Assembly (NCBI GenBank): GCA_964478165.1
Contig: CAYZGU010000039.1
Coordinates: 62,001-126,000 of the forward strand
DNA: 64,000 bases
Origin: CAYZGU01 sp964478165
GTDB taxonomy: Bacteria; Poribacteria; WGA-4E; JAJDTR01
Direction: 5' to 3'
Part shown: piece by piece, positions 9,440 to 18,639 of the stretch
How positions within the stretch are numbered: position 1 is the stretch's first letter
How the letters are laid out: every line of letters begins with the position of its first letter
Notes under the pieces: generated by a model
What the model was told of the DNA's origin: nothing
The model's database searches: none
What the model saw: only the letters and a program-made list of their open reading frames with translations
Position numbers and translations under genes: made by a program

Positions 9440-10255
9440 CCCTCTCGGTTGAAGAACCGACAGGAACTGGCAATCGGTAATCACGCTAATTCGCAGATGT
9501 GGTTAGGCGTTTTTCTCCCCTATCTCTACTCAGCAAAGGGACGGTTTCAGTGCGTGACTTTTGCATGCTGAGACGGAAGCACATAAGCCTCTAACAATTC
9601 GGGTGATTCAGATTGATCTCCGAACGCGACAATGCCCGCGTATTCAAGGATTTGTCGGGGGCTGTTGTTCCGGTTGCCTCCGCACTTTATATGTGGTTGA
9701 AACCAATCGGAGGCTCTACTGAGAGATGCGACGGGGGCTTAGCCATCGATTGGTGATGGAAAAATGTAAGATCGGGCCTGGGTTGAGAACACCTTAGGGT
9801 CAATTGGCAGATAGTTTTCAGCCGCTAGACTCTGTCGACATAGATCCTTGATGCAAAGTTATAATAATCCACTTACATTTGGCAATCGAATCGGAATGCT
9901 GTCGTGTGGGAAACTTGTCTAACGCTGACAAGGTTGCTGGATGGGATTAAATCGTTGGATCTGTAGAGAAATGTTCCTTGTAGTTCCAACTACTAGGAAC
10001 ATCCATCTCTGGAATTGTCGTGAGAATAGAACACGCTTCGAATCGTTACGCTATAGGAAATGATTACCCTCGGGCATTGTAATCTGACGCGAAGAGGTGG
10101 CACATGAGGATATGATACCTGTCTTTCAAGCTCGGGTTAGGGGCTGTAGAAAATTCTGACTCGTATCAGGGAATTAAGGCGGTGAGGGTACGGTCTGCCA
10201 AATGAGAGGGTGTGGAACTTAACTGAGTTCATTCTTGAGTCACTAAAAGTCGTGG
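9440..10255. other. Gene-free stretch between convergent aroB and the HD gene
   Basis: 816 bases with stops in all frames on both strands and no recognisable protein fragment. The one structured element is a 32-base near-palindrome at 9971-10002. Confidence 0.6.
9971..10002. repeat. 32-bp near-perfect palindrome
   Basis: The left half (9971-9985) is the reverse complement of the right half (9988-10002) at 14 of 15 positions, with a two-base centre (CC). The outer arms read ATGTTCCT and AGGAACAT. The tiny centre suits a dimeric-protein operator or a cruciform better than an RNA hairpin. No T-run follows. Nearest genes end about 530 bases to the left and 255 bases to the right. Confidence 0.6.
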
Positions 10256-10819
10256 TTAACTTCCATTTAATCCCAGTTCAACGGCAATACCTCTCATGGC
10301 GTCAATAACGAAACTGATGTGTCCATCAAGAGGCAGGCCGAGGTCCTCAATTCCCTTTCGAATGTCATCGCGGTTGACGGTCCGAGCGAACGCTTTGTCC
10401 TTTAGCTTTTTTTTGACAGAGGAAACCTTTACGTCGTGGATGTTCTTATTCGGTCGTACGAGCGCCACCGCGGTAATAAACCCAGCCAATTCATCGACCG
10501 CAAAAAGTGTTTTATCCATCAAGCTTTTACGTTCAAGTCCCAAATAGTCTGCGTGGGATCGTATCGCATAGATGATATCGTCCGGATAGTCCCTGTCCTT
10601 CAATATTCTCGCACCGACTTCTGGGTGTTGGCTCGGACTTGGAAATTTGTCATAGTCGAAATCGTGCAATAGTCCGACGATGGCCCATTTGTCCTCATTG
10701 TCGTTGAACTTCCTTGCATAAGCTCGCATGGCTGCTTCGACAGCCAGGGCATGTTTAATCAATCCTTGCTTTTGTGTGTATTCATGAAGAAGTTCCAGTG
10801 CTTCCTGCCGATTTGGCAT
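10256..10819 (-). CDS. HD-domain metal-dependent phosphohydrolase
   Basis: A 187-residue single-domain HD protein: His23, His52-Asp53 in LLHDFDYDKFP, His65, His89 and Asp109 are in the order expected for an HDIG-type metal site. Such proteins hydrolyse phosphoesters, often nucleotides; the substrate here is unknown. GGGA lies a suitable distance before the ATG. It is last of the valS-thioesterase-nadB-rnhA series on this strand and starts 14 bases after rnhA ends, so it is probably co-transcribed with rnhA. Confidence 0.85.
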   Translation of the reverse strand: MPNRQEALELLHEYTQKQGLIKHALAVEAAMRAYARKFNDNEDKWAIVGLLHDFDYDKFPSPSQHPEVGARILKDRDYPDDIIYAIRSHADYLGLERKSLMDKTLFAVDELAGFITAVALVRPNKNIHDVKVSSVKKKLKDKAFARTVNRDDIRKGIEDLGLPLDGHISFVIDAMRGIAVELGLNGS

Positions 10820-10833
10820 TCGATTCTTCCCTG

Positions 10834-11343
10834 CTAGTTTGGTTTTACGGTGGATGCTTTCGCATCTTCATACGCTTTGTCGATAGCTAAGGCTCCCTGT
10901 TGAGCCGTCTCGCTCGCCAGTGCATCGGCGCGTTCATTTTCAGGTTGACCTGCGTGGCCCTTTAACCAGAAAAATGTCACTGCATGTTGGTCGCATAGCT
11001 CAAGGAGTTGTTGCCAGAGATCCGCATTGGTCCGCATGCCCGACTTGGTCTGCCAATCGCTCATCTGCCAATTTCGTGCCCAACCCTTTGACATACTATT
11101 AAAGAGTAGTGCTGAATCGGTGAACAAAGTCACACTACATTGTGATTTAAGGGTTTGCAAAGCGACGACAGCTGCGAGAATTTCCATGCGGTTATTTGTG
11201 GTCATCCGAAATCCGCCTGATAACTCTTTTCTATGTTCGCCATGCAACAGGACGATTCCGTAAGCCCCGGGTCCAGGGTTTCCACGGCATGCACCATCCG
11301 TATATATCGTTACCTTCTTCAAGTCGTTTTTGTTCTTATCCAT
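10834..11343 (-). CDS. rnhA: Ribonuclease HI
   Basis: Cleaves RNA in RNA-DNA hybrids. About 169 residues from the ATG at 11343. The catalytic carboxylates are present: Asp16 (YTDGACRGNPGPG), Glu54 (NNRMEILA), Asp76 (FTDSALL) and Asp140 (NERADALA), with His130 in LKGHAG. A longer frame reaching 11466 would overlap the 3' end of nadB by 68 bases and adds residues outside the RNase H fold, so the internal ATG is chosen; no strong ribosome-binding site distinguishes them. It lies between nadB and the HD gene. Confidence 0.92.
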   Translation of the reverse strand: MDKNKNDLKKVTIYTDGACRGNPGPGAYGIVLLHGEHRKELSGGFRMTTNNRMEILAAVVALQTLKSQCSVTLFTDSALLFNSMSKGWARNWQMSDWQTKSGMRTNADLWQQLLELCDQHAVTFFWLKGHAGQPENERADALASETAQQGALAIDKAYEDAKASTVKPN

Positions 11344-11398
11344 GGAATCCAACTTTTGTGGAATACCTATCCCTGCTCGTGAGGAATGTTTGCCTTTT

Positions 11399-13003
11399 TC
11401 AGATTGCAAATTTTGGCGGGCAATTCTGGGAGAGCACAATGTGCTTTTTCCAATCGGATTCATCACACTGTGCGTAATCCATTCGGTAATGCGCGCCTCG
11501 ACTTTCAGTACGGATGATTGCGGACTCCGTGATTAGTTTTGCCACATCGAGCATGTTCTGGAGCTCAAACTCTTCGATGTTTGTGTGTGAATGTTCACAA
11601 CCCATCTCTAGCCATGCATCATGTGTGGTTTTCAAATCGGAATCCGTTCTGAGGATGCCAACGTTTTCCCACATCAATCGCTGTATTGCTTCTCGTGCTG
11701 CTTGCGCGTCGAATTCTTTATGAGGTTTATTACGTCCTTCAGTCCGAAGTCGAATGTGGTCATACTTCGATTTGTCGAAAGACTGTGCGTATTCGACCGC
11801 CGATCTGGCCGCACGCGTTCCGAAAACAATGCATTCGAGCAGAGAGTTGCTAGCAAGTCGATTTGCTCCATGTACCCCGACACATGCAACCTCACCACAG
11901 GCGTAGAGTCCACGGATGTTTGTTTGCGCGTTTACATTGGTCCGAACTCCTCCCATCATAAAATGTGCGGCAGATTGGACGGGGATTAGGTCCCTCGCGA
12001 TGTCAAGTCCATAGAGGTTACAAGTTTGGTAAATGGTTGGGAAACGGGCCTGTAAAAATTCAGACGATAGGTGTGTAACATCAAGAAACACGCATGGAAA
12101 ATCGGTTAATTTCATCTCGTTCAGGATGGCCCTACTTACGACATCGCGCGGTCCGAGTTCTGCATTGTCATGGTATTTTTTCATAAATTGTTCTCCTCGG
12201 ATGTTAACCAAAACACCGCCTTCGCCACGTATAGCTTCAGAGATTAAAAAATTAGGGGCGCCGTCTAAAGAGAGAGTCGTTGGATGGAATTGAACAAATT
12301 CCATGTCAATCATTTCGCAACCCGCCCGCCATGCGGCTGCACAACCGTCCCCTGTCGCAATTTCCGGATTAGAAGTGTATTGATAGATACGACCGAGTCC
12401 TCCCGAAGCCAAGATGGTGGATTTTGAGCGGACCCAATACAGGACATTGTCTATGAGAGTGAGCGCGCCGTAACAGGTGCTATCATCTGTCACGAAGTCA
12501 ACGGCAAAGGCGTTTTCGAGTATTTGCACATGTTTCTGTTTATCAAGTTGGTTGAGCAAGACATTGCTTGTTTCTCTTCCAGTGGCGTCGCGATGGTGAA
12601 GAATTCGAGGTTTTTCGTGCGCACCTTCTATGGTGAATCCTAGCATGTCACCGTCTCTATCAAAGTTGGCGCCCCATTCAATCAGTTCAGAAACTCGATC
12701 TATTCCTTCTCGCACCATTACCTGGACGATTTCTTCATTGGACAATCCAACCCCTGCTTTGAGGGTATCCTCAATGTGAGAATCGATTGTGTCTTCCACG
12801 TTCATTGCGACAGCGATGCCACCTTGGGCATAGCTCGTGTTACTCTCTTCAATTGCACTTTTGGTTATCAACAGAACTTTACCATGTTGGTTGGCTTCAA
12901 TCGCTGATCGGAGTCCAGCACTCCCACTTCCGATTACGAGAAAGTCTGTGTCAAGCCTGGGAAGTGTTTCGGAGTCAAACTGAACAATGTATGGGCGTTT
13001 CAT
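11399..13003 (-). CDS. nadB: L-aspartate oxidase
   Basis: FAD enzyme that oxidises L-aspartate to iminoaspartate, the first step of de novo NAD synthesis, in partnership with NadA (not in this window). 534 residues, normal length. The N-terminal FAD motif is VIGSGSAGLRSAIEA, followed by the succinate-dehydrogenase/fumarate-reductase flavoprotein blocks SYAQGGIAVAM, QFHPTTL and GLYACGEVACVGVHGANRLASNSLLE, and the NadB C-terminal helical domain. GAGGT sits just before the ATG. It follows the thioesterase gene by 55 bases. Confidence 0.94.
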   Translation of the reverse strand: MKRPYIVQFDSETLPRLDTDFLVIGSGSAGLRSAIEANQHGKVLLITKSAIEESNTSYAQGGIAVAMNVEDTIDSHIEDTLKAGVGLSNEEIVQVMVREGIDRVSELIEWGANFDRDGDMLGFTIEGAHEKPRILHHRDATGRETSNVLLNQLDKQKHVQILENAFAVDFVTDDSTCYGALTLIDNVLYWVRSKSTILASGGLGRIYQYTSNPEIATGDGCAAAWRAGCEMIDMEFVQFHPTTLSLDGAPNFLISEAIRGEGGVLVNIRGEQFMKKYHDNAELGPRDVVSRAILNEMKLTDFPCVFLDVTHLSSEFLQARFPTIYQTCNLYGLDIARDLIPVQSAAHFMMGGVRTNVNAQTNIRGLYACGEVACVGVHGANRLASNSLLECIVFGTRAARSAVEYAQSFDKSKYDHIRLRTEGRNKPHKEFDAQAAREAIQRLMWENVGILRTDSDLKTTHDAWLEMGCEHSHTNIEEFELQNMLDVAKLITESAIIRTESRGAHYRMDYAQCDESDWKKHIVLSQNCPPKFAI

Positions 13004-13058
13004 AATACCTCGTCGAGTGTACAGGTTATTTATATACCTGGTTAAGATAGCTGATTTA

Positions 13059-13475
13059 CTACACCAATTGATTTTTCCCTACCTTCATCACCTTGCCTTT
13101 TGCACTAGCGATAAGAGTTCCATCTTCCAAGGTGATATCTGACGTTGCTTCTATTAGGCGTTGATGAATTTTGGCGCGCTTAGCGGTGATGATGAGCTTT
13201 TTTCCGACCGGGGCCGGATTTTTGAATCGAATCTCCAGTTGGACAGTCATAGCCGGACTATTAAAACTGGCAATGCCCACATAGCTAATTGCCTCGTCTA
13301 GCAGTGTCCCTAAAATTCCGCCGTGCACAATATTTGCCCAGCCTTGAAAGTGTTCAGGAGGTGTGCACTCAATTTTTACGTCAGCGCTATCCGAATCGAT
13401 ATCTGGTTTGACTTGTAGACCGTACTGGTTATCCTGACCGCAAACCAAACAACGATTGTTGTTTTCAATGAGCAT
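13059..13475 (-). CDS. PaaI-type hotdog-fold thioesterase
   Basis: 138 residues with a single 4HBT/PaaI hotdog domain. The signature helix HGGILGTLLDEA (about 51-62) is present, as are the strand blocks VQLEIRFKNPAPVGKKL and LEDGTLIASAKG. These enzymes hydrolyse acyl-CoA thioesters; the acyl group cannot be predicted. A CLVCGQDN pair near residue 10, typical of one PaaI subgroup, may be structural. Located between valS and nadB on the same strand. Confidence 0.85.
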   Translation of the reverse strand: MLIENNNRCLVCGQDNQYGLQVKPDIDSDSADVKIECTPPEHFQGWANIVHGGILGTLLDEAISYVGIASFNSPAMTVQLEIRFKNPAPVGKKLIITAKRAKIHQRLIEATSDITLEDGTLIASAKGKVMKVGKNQLV

Positions 13476-13944
13476 AGTCGGGTTCTCGTTTTTGGTAGAA
13501 TGTGTCGATTCTCTTGGCTAAATAGGCAGATGCATAATCGGGGTAGTGGTTCTCGAAATTCGCGAACTATTTTACCGAACTATAAAATCTTGCGTAGTAC
13601 GATAGCAAGAGGCGTCCAAATGCAAGACCAACGCACACTGATGAAATTCTGGCGACCTGGTGTTCGACTTGGAGACATGGAAATGTCTGGCAACATCATT
13701 GTTTGCTTTATGGAGCTTGGCTGACATCTCCGAGGGAAACTTTCAGGAATTTTCCGCATAAGTGCGATGACACCAAGTGGTCCCTTGAGAATTGTTGGGT
13801 GATATTTGGCCGTGTTCATCCTTTCGAAAACTCGAGCACAGGTTCGTGATTAATACATTACCTATTCTGTATCATGCCTTTTCAATTAGGTGAACAGAAA
13901 CTTCTTATTCTCCGTATTGTTTCAGATGTTTCGGACAGTCGCTT
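13476..13944. other. Gap between thioesterase gene and valS
   Basis: 469 bases. The minus strand has one open stretch (13580-13819) that I could not match to a family and that lacks a ribosome-binding site. It may be debris of an old gene between valS and the thioesterase. No promoter or terminator is clear. Confidence 0.5.
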
Positions 13945-16590
13945 TCACTGCAACATTTCCAGATTTGTATCTAGTTTTTCCTTCTCTGACTTGAGTCTAG
14001 TCAGTAGGTCTGATTTTTGTGCCACAACTGATTCTGGTGCCCGTTGAACAAACTTTCGATTATCAAGGTGTTTTTGAGTGTTCATGATCTCCGAAATTAC
14101 TTTGTCTAGGCGTTTCTGCAAGCGTGATTTCTCTGCCTCAATGTCGATAACCCCAGCCAACGGGATATAGATAACCAACTCATCGCTAATTGTCATTGCA
14201 GATGCCGAGGGTTTTTCTAGATGATCAGAGATTGATATGTGAGAAACTCGGGTGAATGAGGGTAGATAATCTTGGAGGTGCGGTTCGAGGGATGCATGAA
14301 TGTCGGCGTTCGGTACTTGAATGAGAACATCGACTGAGCTTGATGGTGGTACGTTCATTTCACCCCGGATGCTACGGATGCTCTCAATGACATTCATAAT
14401 TGTCTTCATCGTCTCTTCTGATATCGGGTCCTCCCATGTGGTGTTAGATCTGGGCCATGGCGAAACCATGACGCTTTCTCCATTGTGTGGCAAACGCTGC
14501 CAGATTTCTTCGGTTATAAACGGCATAACCGGATGCAATAGGCGCATAGTTTTTTCGAGTACCTCTGAAGCCACCGCTTGGGCCGCATGTTTCGAGATTG
14601 AGTCATCTGCATAATAAAGCCTTTGCTTAATTAGTTCAATGTACCAATCACAGAATTCATGCCATAGAAATTCGTACAGGACATGGATTGCATCACTGAA
14701 TCGGAATGCTTCAAGATACGCAGTTACCTTCTTAAGAGTTGAGTTAAAACGACTGCGAATCCATCGGTCGCAAAGAATTAACTCACTCTGCGTAATACTC
14801 TCTTTCGATGGCTGGAAATCGTCAAGATTTAGGAGCAGGAATCTGGACGCGTTCCAGATCTTGTTAGCGAACCGCTGGCCAGTTTTGATTTGTGCTTCTG
14901 GTAACGGCATGTATGGGTTCGGCTGCGTGCAAAATGCGAGTGCGAATCGGAAAGCGTCCGCGCCATATTTATCAATTGTTTCAATTGGATCGATTGTGTT
15001 ACCGCGAGATTTGCTCATTTTTTGTCCGTGCTCGTCGGCGACAAGTCCGTGAATATGGACGGTGCGAAATGGTACTTCGTCGAGGCACTTTAGGCCTAGC
15101 ATCACCATCCGGGCAACCCAGAAAAAGAGTATGTCCCAGCCGGTGACCAGTACAGACGTAGGATAAAATGTTTTTAGAAGGTCTGTCTCGTCAGGCCATC
15201 CTAGGGTTGAGAACGGCCAAAGCCCGGAGCTAAACCATGTGTCTAGCACATCTTCTTCCTGGCGTAAGTCTTGAGAGCCACAGGTGCATGTACGCGGTGT
15301 TTCAATGGACGCTATGATCTCCTCGCAATGGTCACAGTACCAGATTGGAAGGCGGTGTCCCCACCAGCGTTGACGTGATACCGGCCAGGGTAGAATGTTT
15401 TCTAACCAATCATAGAAGCGTTTCATCTCGCGTTGGGGCGTGAAAATTACCTTGCCTTGTTGCGTGGCTTTAATAGCTTGTTCAGCAAGAGGTTTGACGT
15501 TTATAAACCACTGTAATGAGATATAGGGTTCGACGATGGTATCACATCGATCATGATGGCCGACAGAGTGTGGATGCGGAATAACCTTTACTAAGCATCC
15601 ATCCTTGCGAAGATCTTCAATCAGTGCTTTTCGACATTCGAACCTGTCCATGCCTTGGTATTTTGGACCTGCGGTTTCATTTAATGTGCCATCATGATTC
15701 AAAACGTTTATCTGTGGGAGATTATGTTTTTTACCGAGTTGATAGTCGTTTGGATCATGGGCTGGCGTTACTTTCAGCGCCCCAGTGCCAAATTCCCGAT
15801 CTACATGCTCATCGGAAATGATTGGAATTTCGCGTTTGAGGATTGGCACAACTGCCGTTTTCCCAATCATGTGCTGATATCGATTATCATTCGGGTGAAC
15901 GGCTACCGCCGTGTCACCGAGCAACGTTTCGGGTCGGGTTGTGGCGATTTCCAAAAGCTCCGTTGAATCCTTTATGCTATAATTCACGTGATAAAAATTG
16001 CCGATGACTTCAAGTGGTTCCACTTCAAGGTCGGAGATAACCGTTTGACAGTGGGGACACCAGTTTGCCATGTATGTATCGCGATAAACCATTCCAGCCT
16101 CGTAGAGTTTTACGAAGGCAGTGCGAACAGCTTTGGATAAACCCTCGTCAAGTGTAAATCGCTCACGGTTCCAATCGCAGGAGCAACCGATCTGTCGCAA
16201 CTGATCTATAATGGTTCCACGTGACTCATGTTTCCAGTCCCACATTCGTTCAATAAACGCCTCACGTCCAAGTTCTTCGCGGGATGTGCCCAAATCTGCT
16301 AACTTCCTTTCCATGATAATCTCAGTCACTATTCCTGCGTGGTCAGTACCGGGCATCCAGAGAGTGTTGAATCCCTGCATACGCTTGGAGCGAATTAAGA
16401 TATCTTGGAGGGTATTGTCAAGAGCATGGCCTACGTGTAGGCTTCCCGTGATGTTTGGCGGTGGAATTACGATGGAATAAGGCTGTTTCTCGGATGCATC
16501 AGCGGCGTTGAAGTAATCTTTGTCCAGCCAGAATTGGTACCACTTTCCCTCAATATCCTGAGGGGCATATGTTTTTGGAATATCGGTCAT
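13945..16590 (-). CDS. valS: Valyl-tRNA synthetase
   Basis: Class I aminoacyl-tRNA synthetase that charges tRNA-Val and edits misactivated threonine. 881 residues, typical of the bacterial short form. The HIGH-type motif is PPPNITGSLHVGHALDN, the KMSKS motif is KMSKSRGNTIDP, a zinc-type Cys cluster (YCDHCEEI ... CTCGSQ) lies between them, and the C-terminal coiled-coil arm is clear (EAEKSRLQKRLDKV). A GAGGAGG lies about 15 bases before the ATG, further than usual. It heads a same-strand series running to the HD gene, though a 469-base gap follows. Confidence 0.96.
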   Translation of the reverse strand: MTDIPKTYAPQDIEGKWYQFWLDKDYFNAADASEKQPYSIVIPPPNITGSLHVGHALDNTLQDILIRSKRMQGFNTLWMPGTDHAGIVTEIIMERKLADLGTSREELGREAFIERMWDWKHESRGTIIDQLRQIGCSCDWNRERFTLDEGLSKAVRTAFVKLYEAGMVYRDTYMANWCPHCQTVISDLEVEPLEVIGNFYHVNYSIKDSTELLEIATTRPETLLGDTAVAVHPNDNRYQHMIGKTAVVPILKREIPIISDEHVDREFGTGALKVTPAHDPNDYQLGKKHNLPQINVLNHDGTLNETAGPKYQGMDRFECRKALIEDLRKDGCLVKVIPHPHSVGHHDRCDTIVEPYISLQWFINVKPLAEQAIKATQQGKVIFTPQREMKRFYDWLENILPWPVSRQRWWGHRLPIWYCDHCEEIIASIETPRTCTCGSQDLRQEEDVLDTWFSSGLWPFSTLGWPDETDLLKTFYPTSVLVTGWDILFFWVARMVMLGLKCLDEVPFRTVHIHGLVADEHGQKMSKSRGNTIDPIETIDKYGADAFRFALAFCTQPNPYMPLPEAQIKTGQRFANKIWNASRFLLLNLDDFQPSKESITQSELILCDRWIRSRFNSTLKKVTAYLEAFRFSDAIHVLYEFLWHEFCDWYIELIKQRLYYADDSISKHAAQAVASEVLEKTMRLLHPVMPFITEEIWQRLPHNGESVMVSPWPRSNTTWEDPISEETMKTIMNVIESIRSIRGEMNVPPSSSVDVLIQVPNADIHASLEPHLQDYLPSFTRVSHISISDHLEKPSASAMTISDELVIYIPLAGVIDIEAEKSRLQKRLDKVISEIMNTQKHLDNRKFVQRAPESVVAQKSDLLTRLKSEKEKLDTNLEMLQ

Positions 16591-16709
16591 GCGTTAGTAA
16601 ATTGCCTCCTCTGAGTCTATAGTACTCCGGTGCATAAAAATCCACGGGTTATAGGTCAACGTTCTTTAGTTCGAGATCTCGAAGTGCTCAGGTTAGTATC
16701 TGACTATCC

Positions 16710-17445
16710 CTAATTCAACAGTTCTGGAAAACGCTTCATAGCTTCTCGCGACAAGTAGCCCTCAACCTTTACGACCGCTGAAATCTCCATAATGTGTGTG
16801 GCGAGCAATGGCGATTTTTCAAATGAAATTGGCCCAACAAGTTCGCTGCGCCAAGAATTGCTTCTGTGATTATGCTGAGTTTCTGGATTCCGATATCGTA
16901 TAGCAAGACACTTACCAGTGGAATACTGGCCACCTCAACACACATGTTGCCAACAAAACAGGCCTCCGCTAGAACACGTGTATAAGCTTTGAATTTGCCG
17001 ATTCTAGTAGGTCATTATAGAACGATAGGCTTTCCTTGTTGTGCAAATTCAGGTTCTCCGCCTGCAGAAAGAAAACATCCATGAACTCATCCGGAATGTC
17101 TGCAATGGTGGTTTCCACGTTTAGGGGCTGATTAGCAGTGTAATTGTGAATGCGCGTTGTGAGCATCGTAGTTTCTTGTGTCACGATCTGTAGGTGAAAG
17201 ATTGTTGCATCATGGCGCGGTGAATCCCGGTGTACGCGTTCGCGAATCTCCCTGAGATGTTTTTTGACCTTCTCCATGGCACGGACCGGGCGATCTCTTT
17301 CAGCAGGAACACGGTTCGCCGAAATGTTCTGGTCTGGGATATCGATTCGGTTGCGAAGTCGAAAGCATTCTTCGTTTCCAATTCCGTTAGAGGATAGGAT
17401 TCTAGAATGAACTACATATTTGTCTTCAGCTGAATGCTCTGTCAT
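16710..17445 (-). pseudogene. ptsI: Decayed ptsI (PTS enzyme I) with internal deletion and frameshifts
   Basis: An intact enzyme I gene is about 1.7 kb; here only 736 bases remain. From 17445 the frame reads an EI-like N-terminus (SSNGIGNEECFRLRNRID, then ISANRVPAERDRPVRAM and HLREIRERVHRDSPRHDATIF), matching the EI opening and its early helices. That frame stops at 16969. A second frame from 16978 gives the C-terminal PEP-binding end: VGNMCVEVASIPLVSVLLYD corresponds to VGVCGEMASDP..LLLG, followed by IGIQKLSIITEAI. A third frame, stopping at 16710, continues as VGPISFEKSPLL ... VKVEGYLSREAMKRFPELLN, like the EI tail. The active-site His domain and most of the barrel are gone. Position next to ptsH supports the identity. 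Confidence 0.82.
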
Positions 17446-17693
17446 AAGAGTTTGAGCGGGAAATTAGAAAGTTGTCGTTACCGGAAGAAGGTCTGGAGCA
17501 TCCTGCGGTACCGCGATTTTCTGAGAACAAACGTTAACGAGAAGTTGTGCTCAAGAAGTTTTGGCAGCAGACTTGGCTTGTCGGAATCAGATTTCATCGA
17601 ATGGTCACAGAGCGCGGTTTTAAGTTAACTGATGTGGAACTTATGACAAGTAAGAACTCAATAGCCAAAAAAAAGAGGAACAAGCGCAATTCA

Positions 17694-17960
17694 TCACGAT
17701 TCATTGAATCCGATTTCTAGTAGCGCGGAGAGCTCTTCCATTGCCTCACTTTCATCGAGTCCATCAGTCGTGATTGTGAGTTCTGTGCCTTCTCCCGCCG
17801 CCAACATCATAATGCCCATGATGCTCTTAGCATTGACTTTCATCAATCCTTTTTGGAGATAAATGTTCGAGGTAAAGCGACTGGAAGCTTGGGCAAACAT
17901 ACCTGCCGCTCGTAGATGTAAACCGAGCGAGTTGCGAACGGTAACCGATTTTTCGCGCAT
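17694..17960 (-). CDS. ptsH: HPr phosphocarrier protein
   Basis: HPr, the small cytosolic phosphocarrier of the PTS. The ATG at 17960 gives 88 residues and canonical numbering; GGAG lies seven bases upstream of it, while an ATG six bases earlier is too close to the same site. His15, phosphorylated by enzyme I, and Arg17 are kept, but the motif reads GLHLRAA rather than GLHARPA, so Pro18 is Ala. Ser46, the HprK target, sits in a well kept block (VNAKSIMGIMMLAA). An ordinary HPr would work with EI, but the neighbouring ptsI is destroyed while hprK is intact. Retained function through Ser46 phosphorylation is inference. Confidence 0.9.
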   Translation of the reverse strand: MREKSVTVRNSLGLHLRAAGMFAQASSRFTSNIYLQKGLMKVNAKSIMGIMMLAAGEGTELTITTDGLDESEAMEELSALLEIGFNES

Positions 17961-18159
17961 AAACATGCTCCGTTAATCTTCACACAATGAAACAACTAGT
18001 CGCCAGTAGTAGTTCCAGAATGACGGAAGCTAGCTAAACCTTTGATTGCTGAATAGCTAGATTCATGGAAAAACCGCTAAAACGTTCTAATTGTTTGTCA
18101 AATGAGCTGCGTTAGCTCCGAAACTTTCTGTTTGTCGCCTTCCAAGCTTAATCGTCGTT

Positions 18160-18500
18160 TTGTTACAAAGTACACTAAACGATTCTGCTTTCGAAGCCTG
18201 GCGGGCCAAGCCCAGGAGCTCATTGAGGGCGAGTGTCTATTGATGGCTTGCAATTCTATAAAATACGCGTGGCAACATTGATTCCTATTACAACCGATAA
18301 CGGGTACATTGTTAAAAAAAAAGCGCGAGATCTGTCAATCACTTTCGCCGAAGGTGCGAGTAGAATCAGAAGGCCTCTTGGTTGTTGGACACCAGATGCA
18401 ACTTCCATGTGGTGGTGTAAAATGTTCTCTTTGTTTTTTTGGACATGATACCAACTGCCACGATTGCTTCTTATGTTATGGGTGGCATCGACAAGGTCAA
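18160..18500 (-). pseudogene. Probable remnant of a mannose-type PTS EIIA gene
   Basis: In related rpoN-hprK-ptsH clusters a mannose-family EIIA (and rapZ) often lies between hprK and ptsH. Here the 680-base gap has no gene, but the minus strand shows fragments in shifting frames that follow the EIIA order. EVASGVQQPRGLLILL resembles the ..VD.G.GVLILTDLFGG strand, LSVVIGINVATRIL resembles the VVTGVNLPML strand, and TLALNELLGLARQASKAE resembles the C-terminal LEEL...A...G helix. Stops and frameshifts interrupt it throughout. The match is by eye against remembered family consensus and is less certain than the ptsI remnant. The rest of the gap (17961-18159, 18501-18639) shows nothing. Confidence 0.42.
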
Positions 18501-18639
18501 TGCTTTTGCAAGATTCCCCCTTGGCGAGTGCTTACAAATTTAACCATGAAACGCCTTAACTCTGACGTGTCAATATTCTCATTTCGCTTTGTTGTCTCGA
18601 ATTGCTAATTTCAGCATGATTGGTCTTTTAAATTGGTTT

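Noticed and set aside
11344..11466. N-terminal extension of RNase HI
   Set aside because: It overlaps the nadB 3' end and encodes no RNase H sequence; the frame is open because it is antisense-free but not conserved in character.
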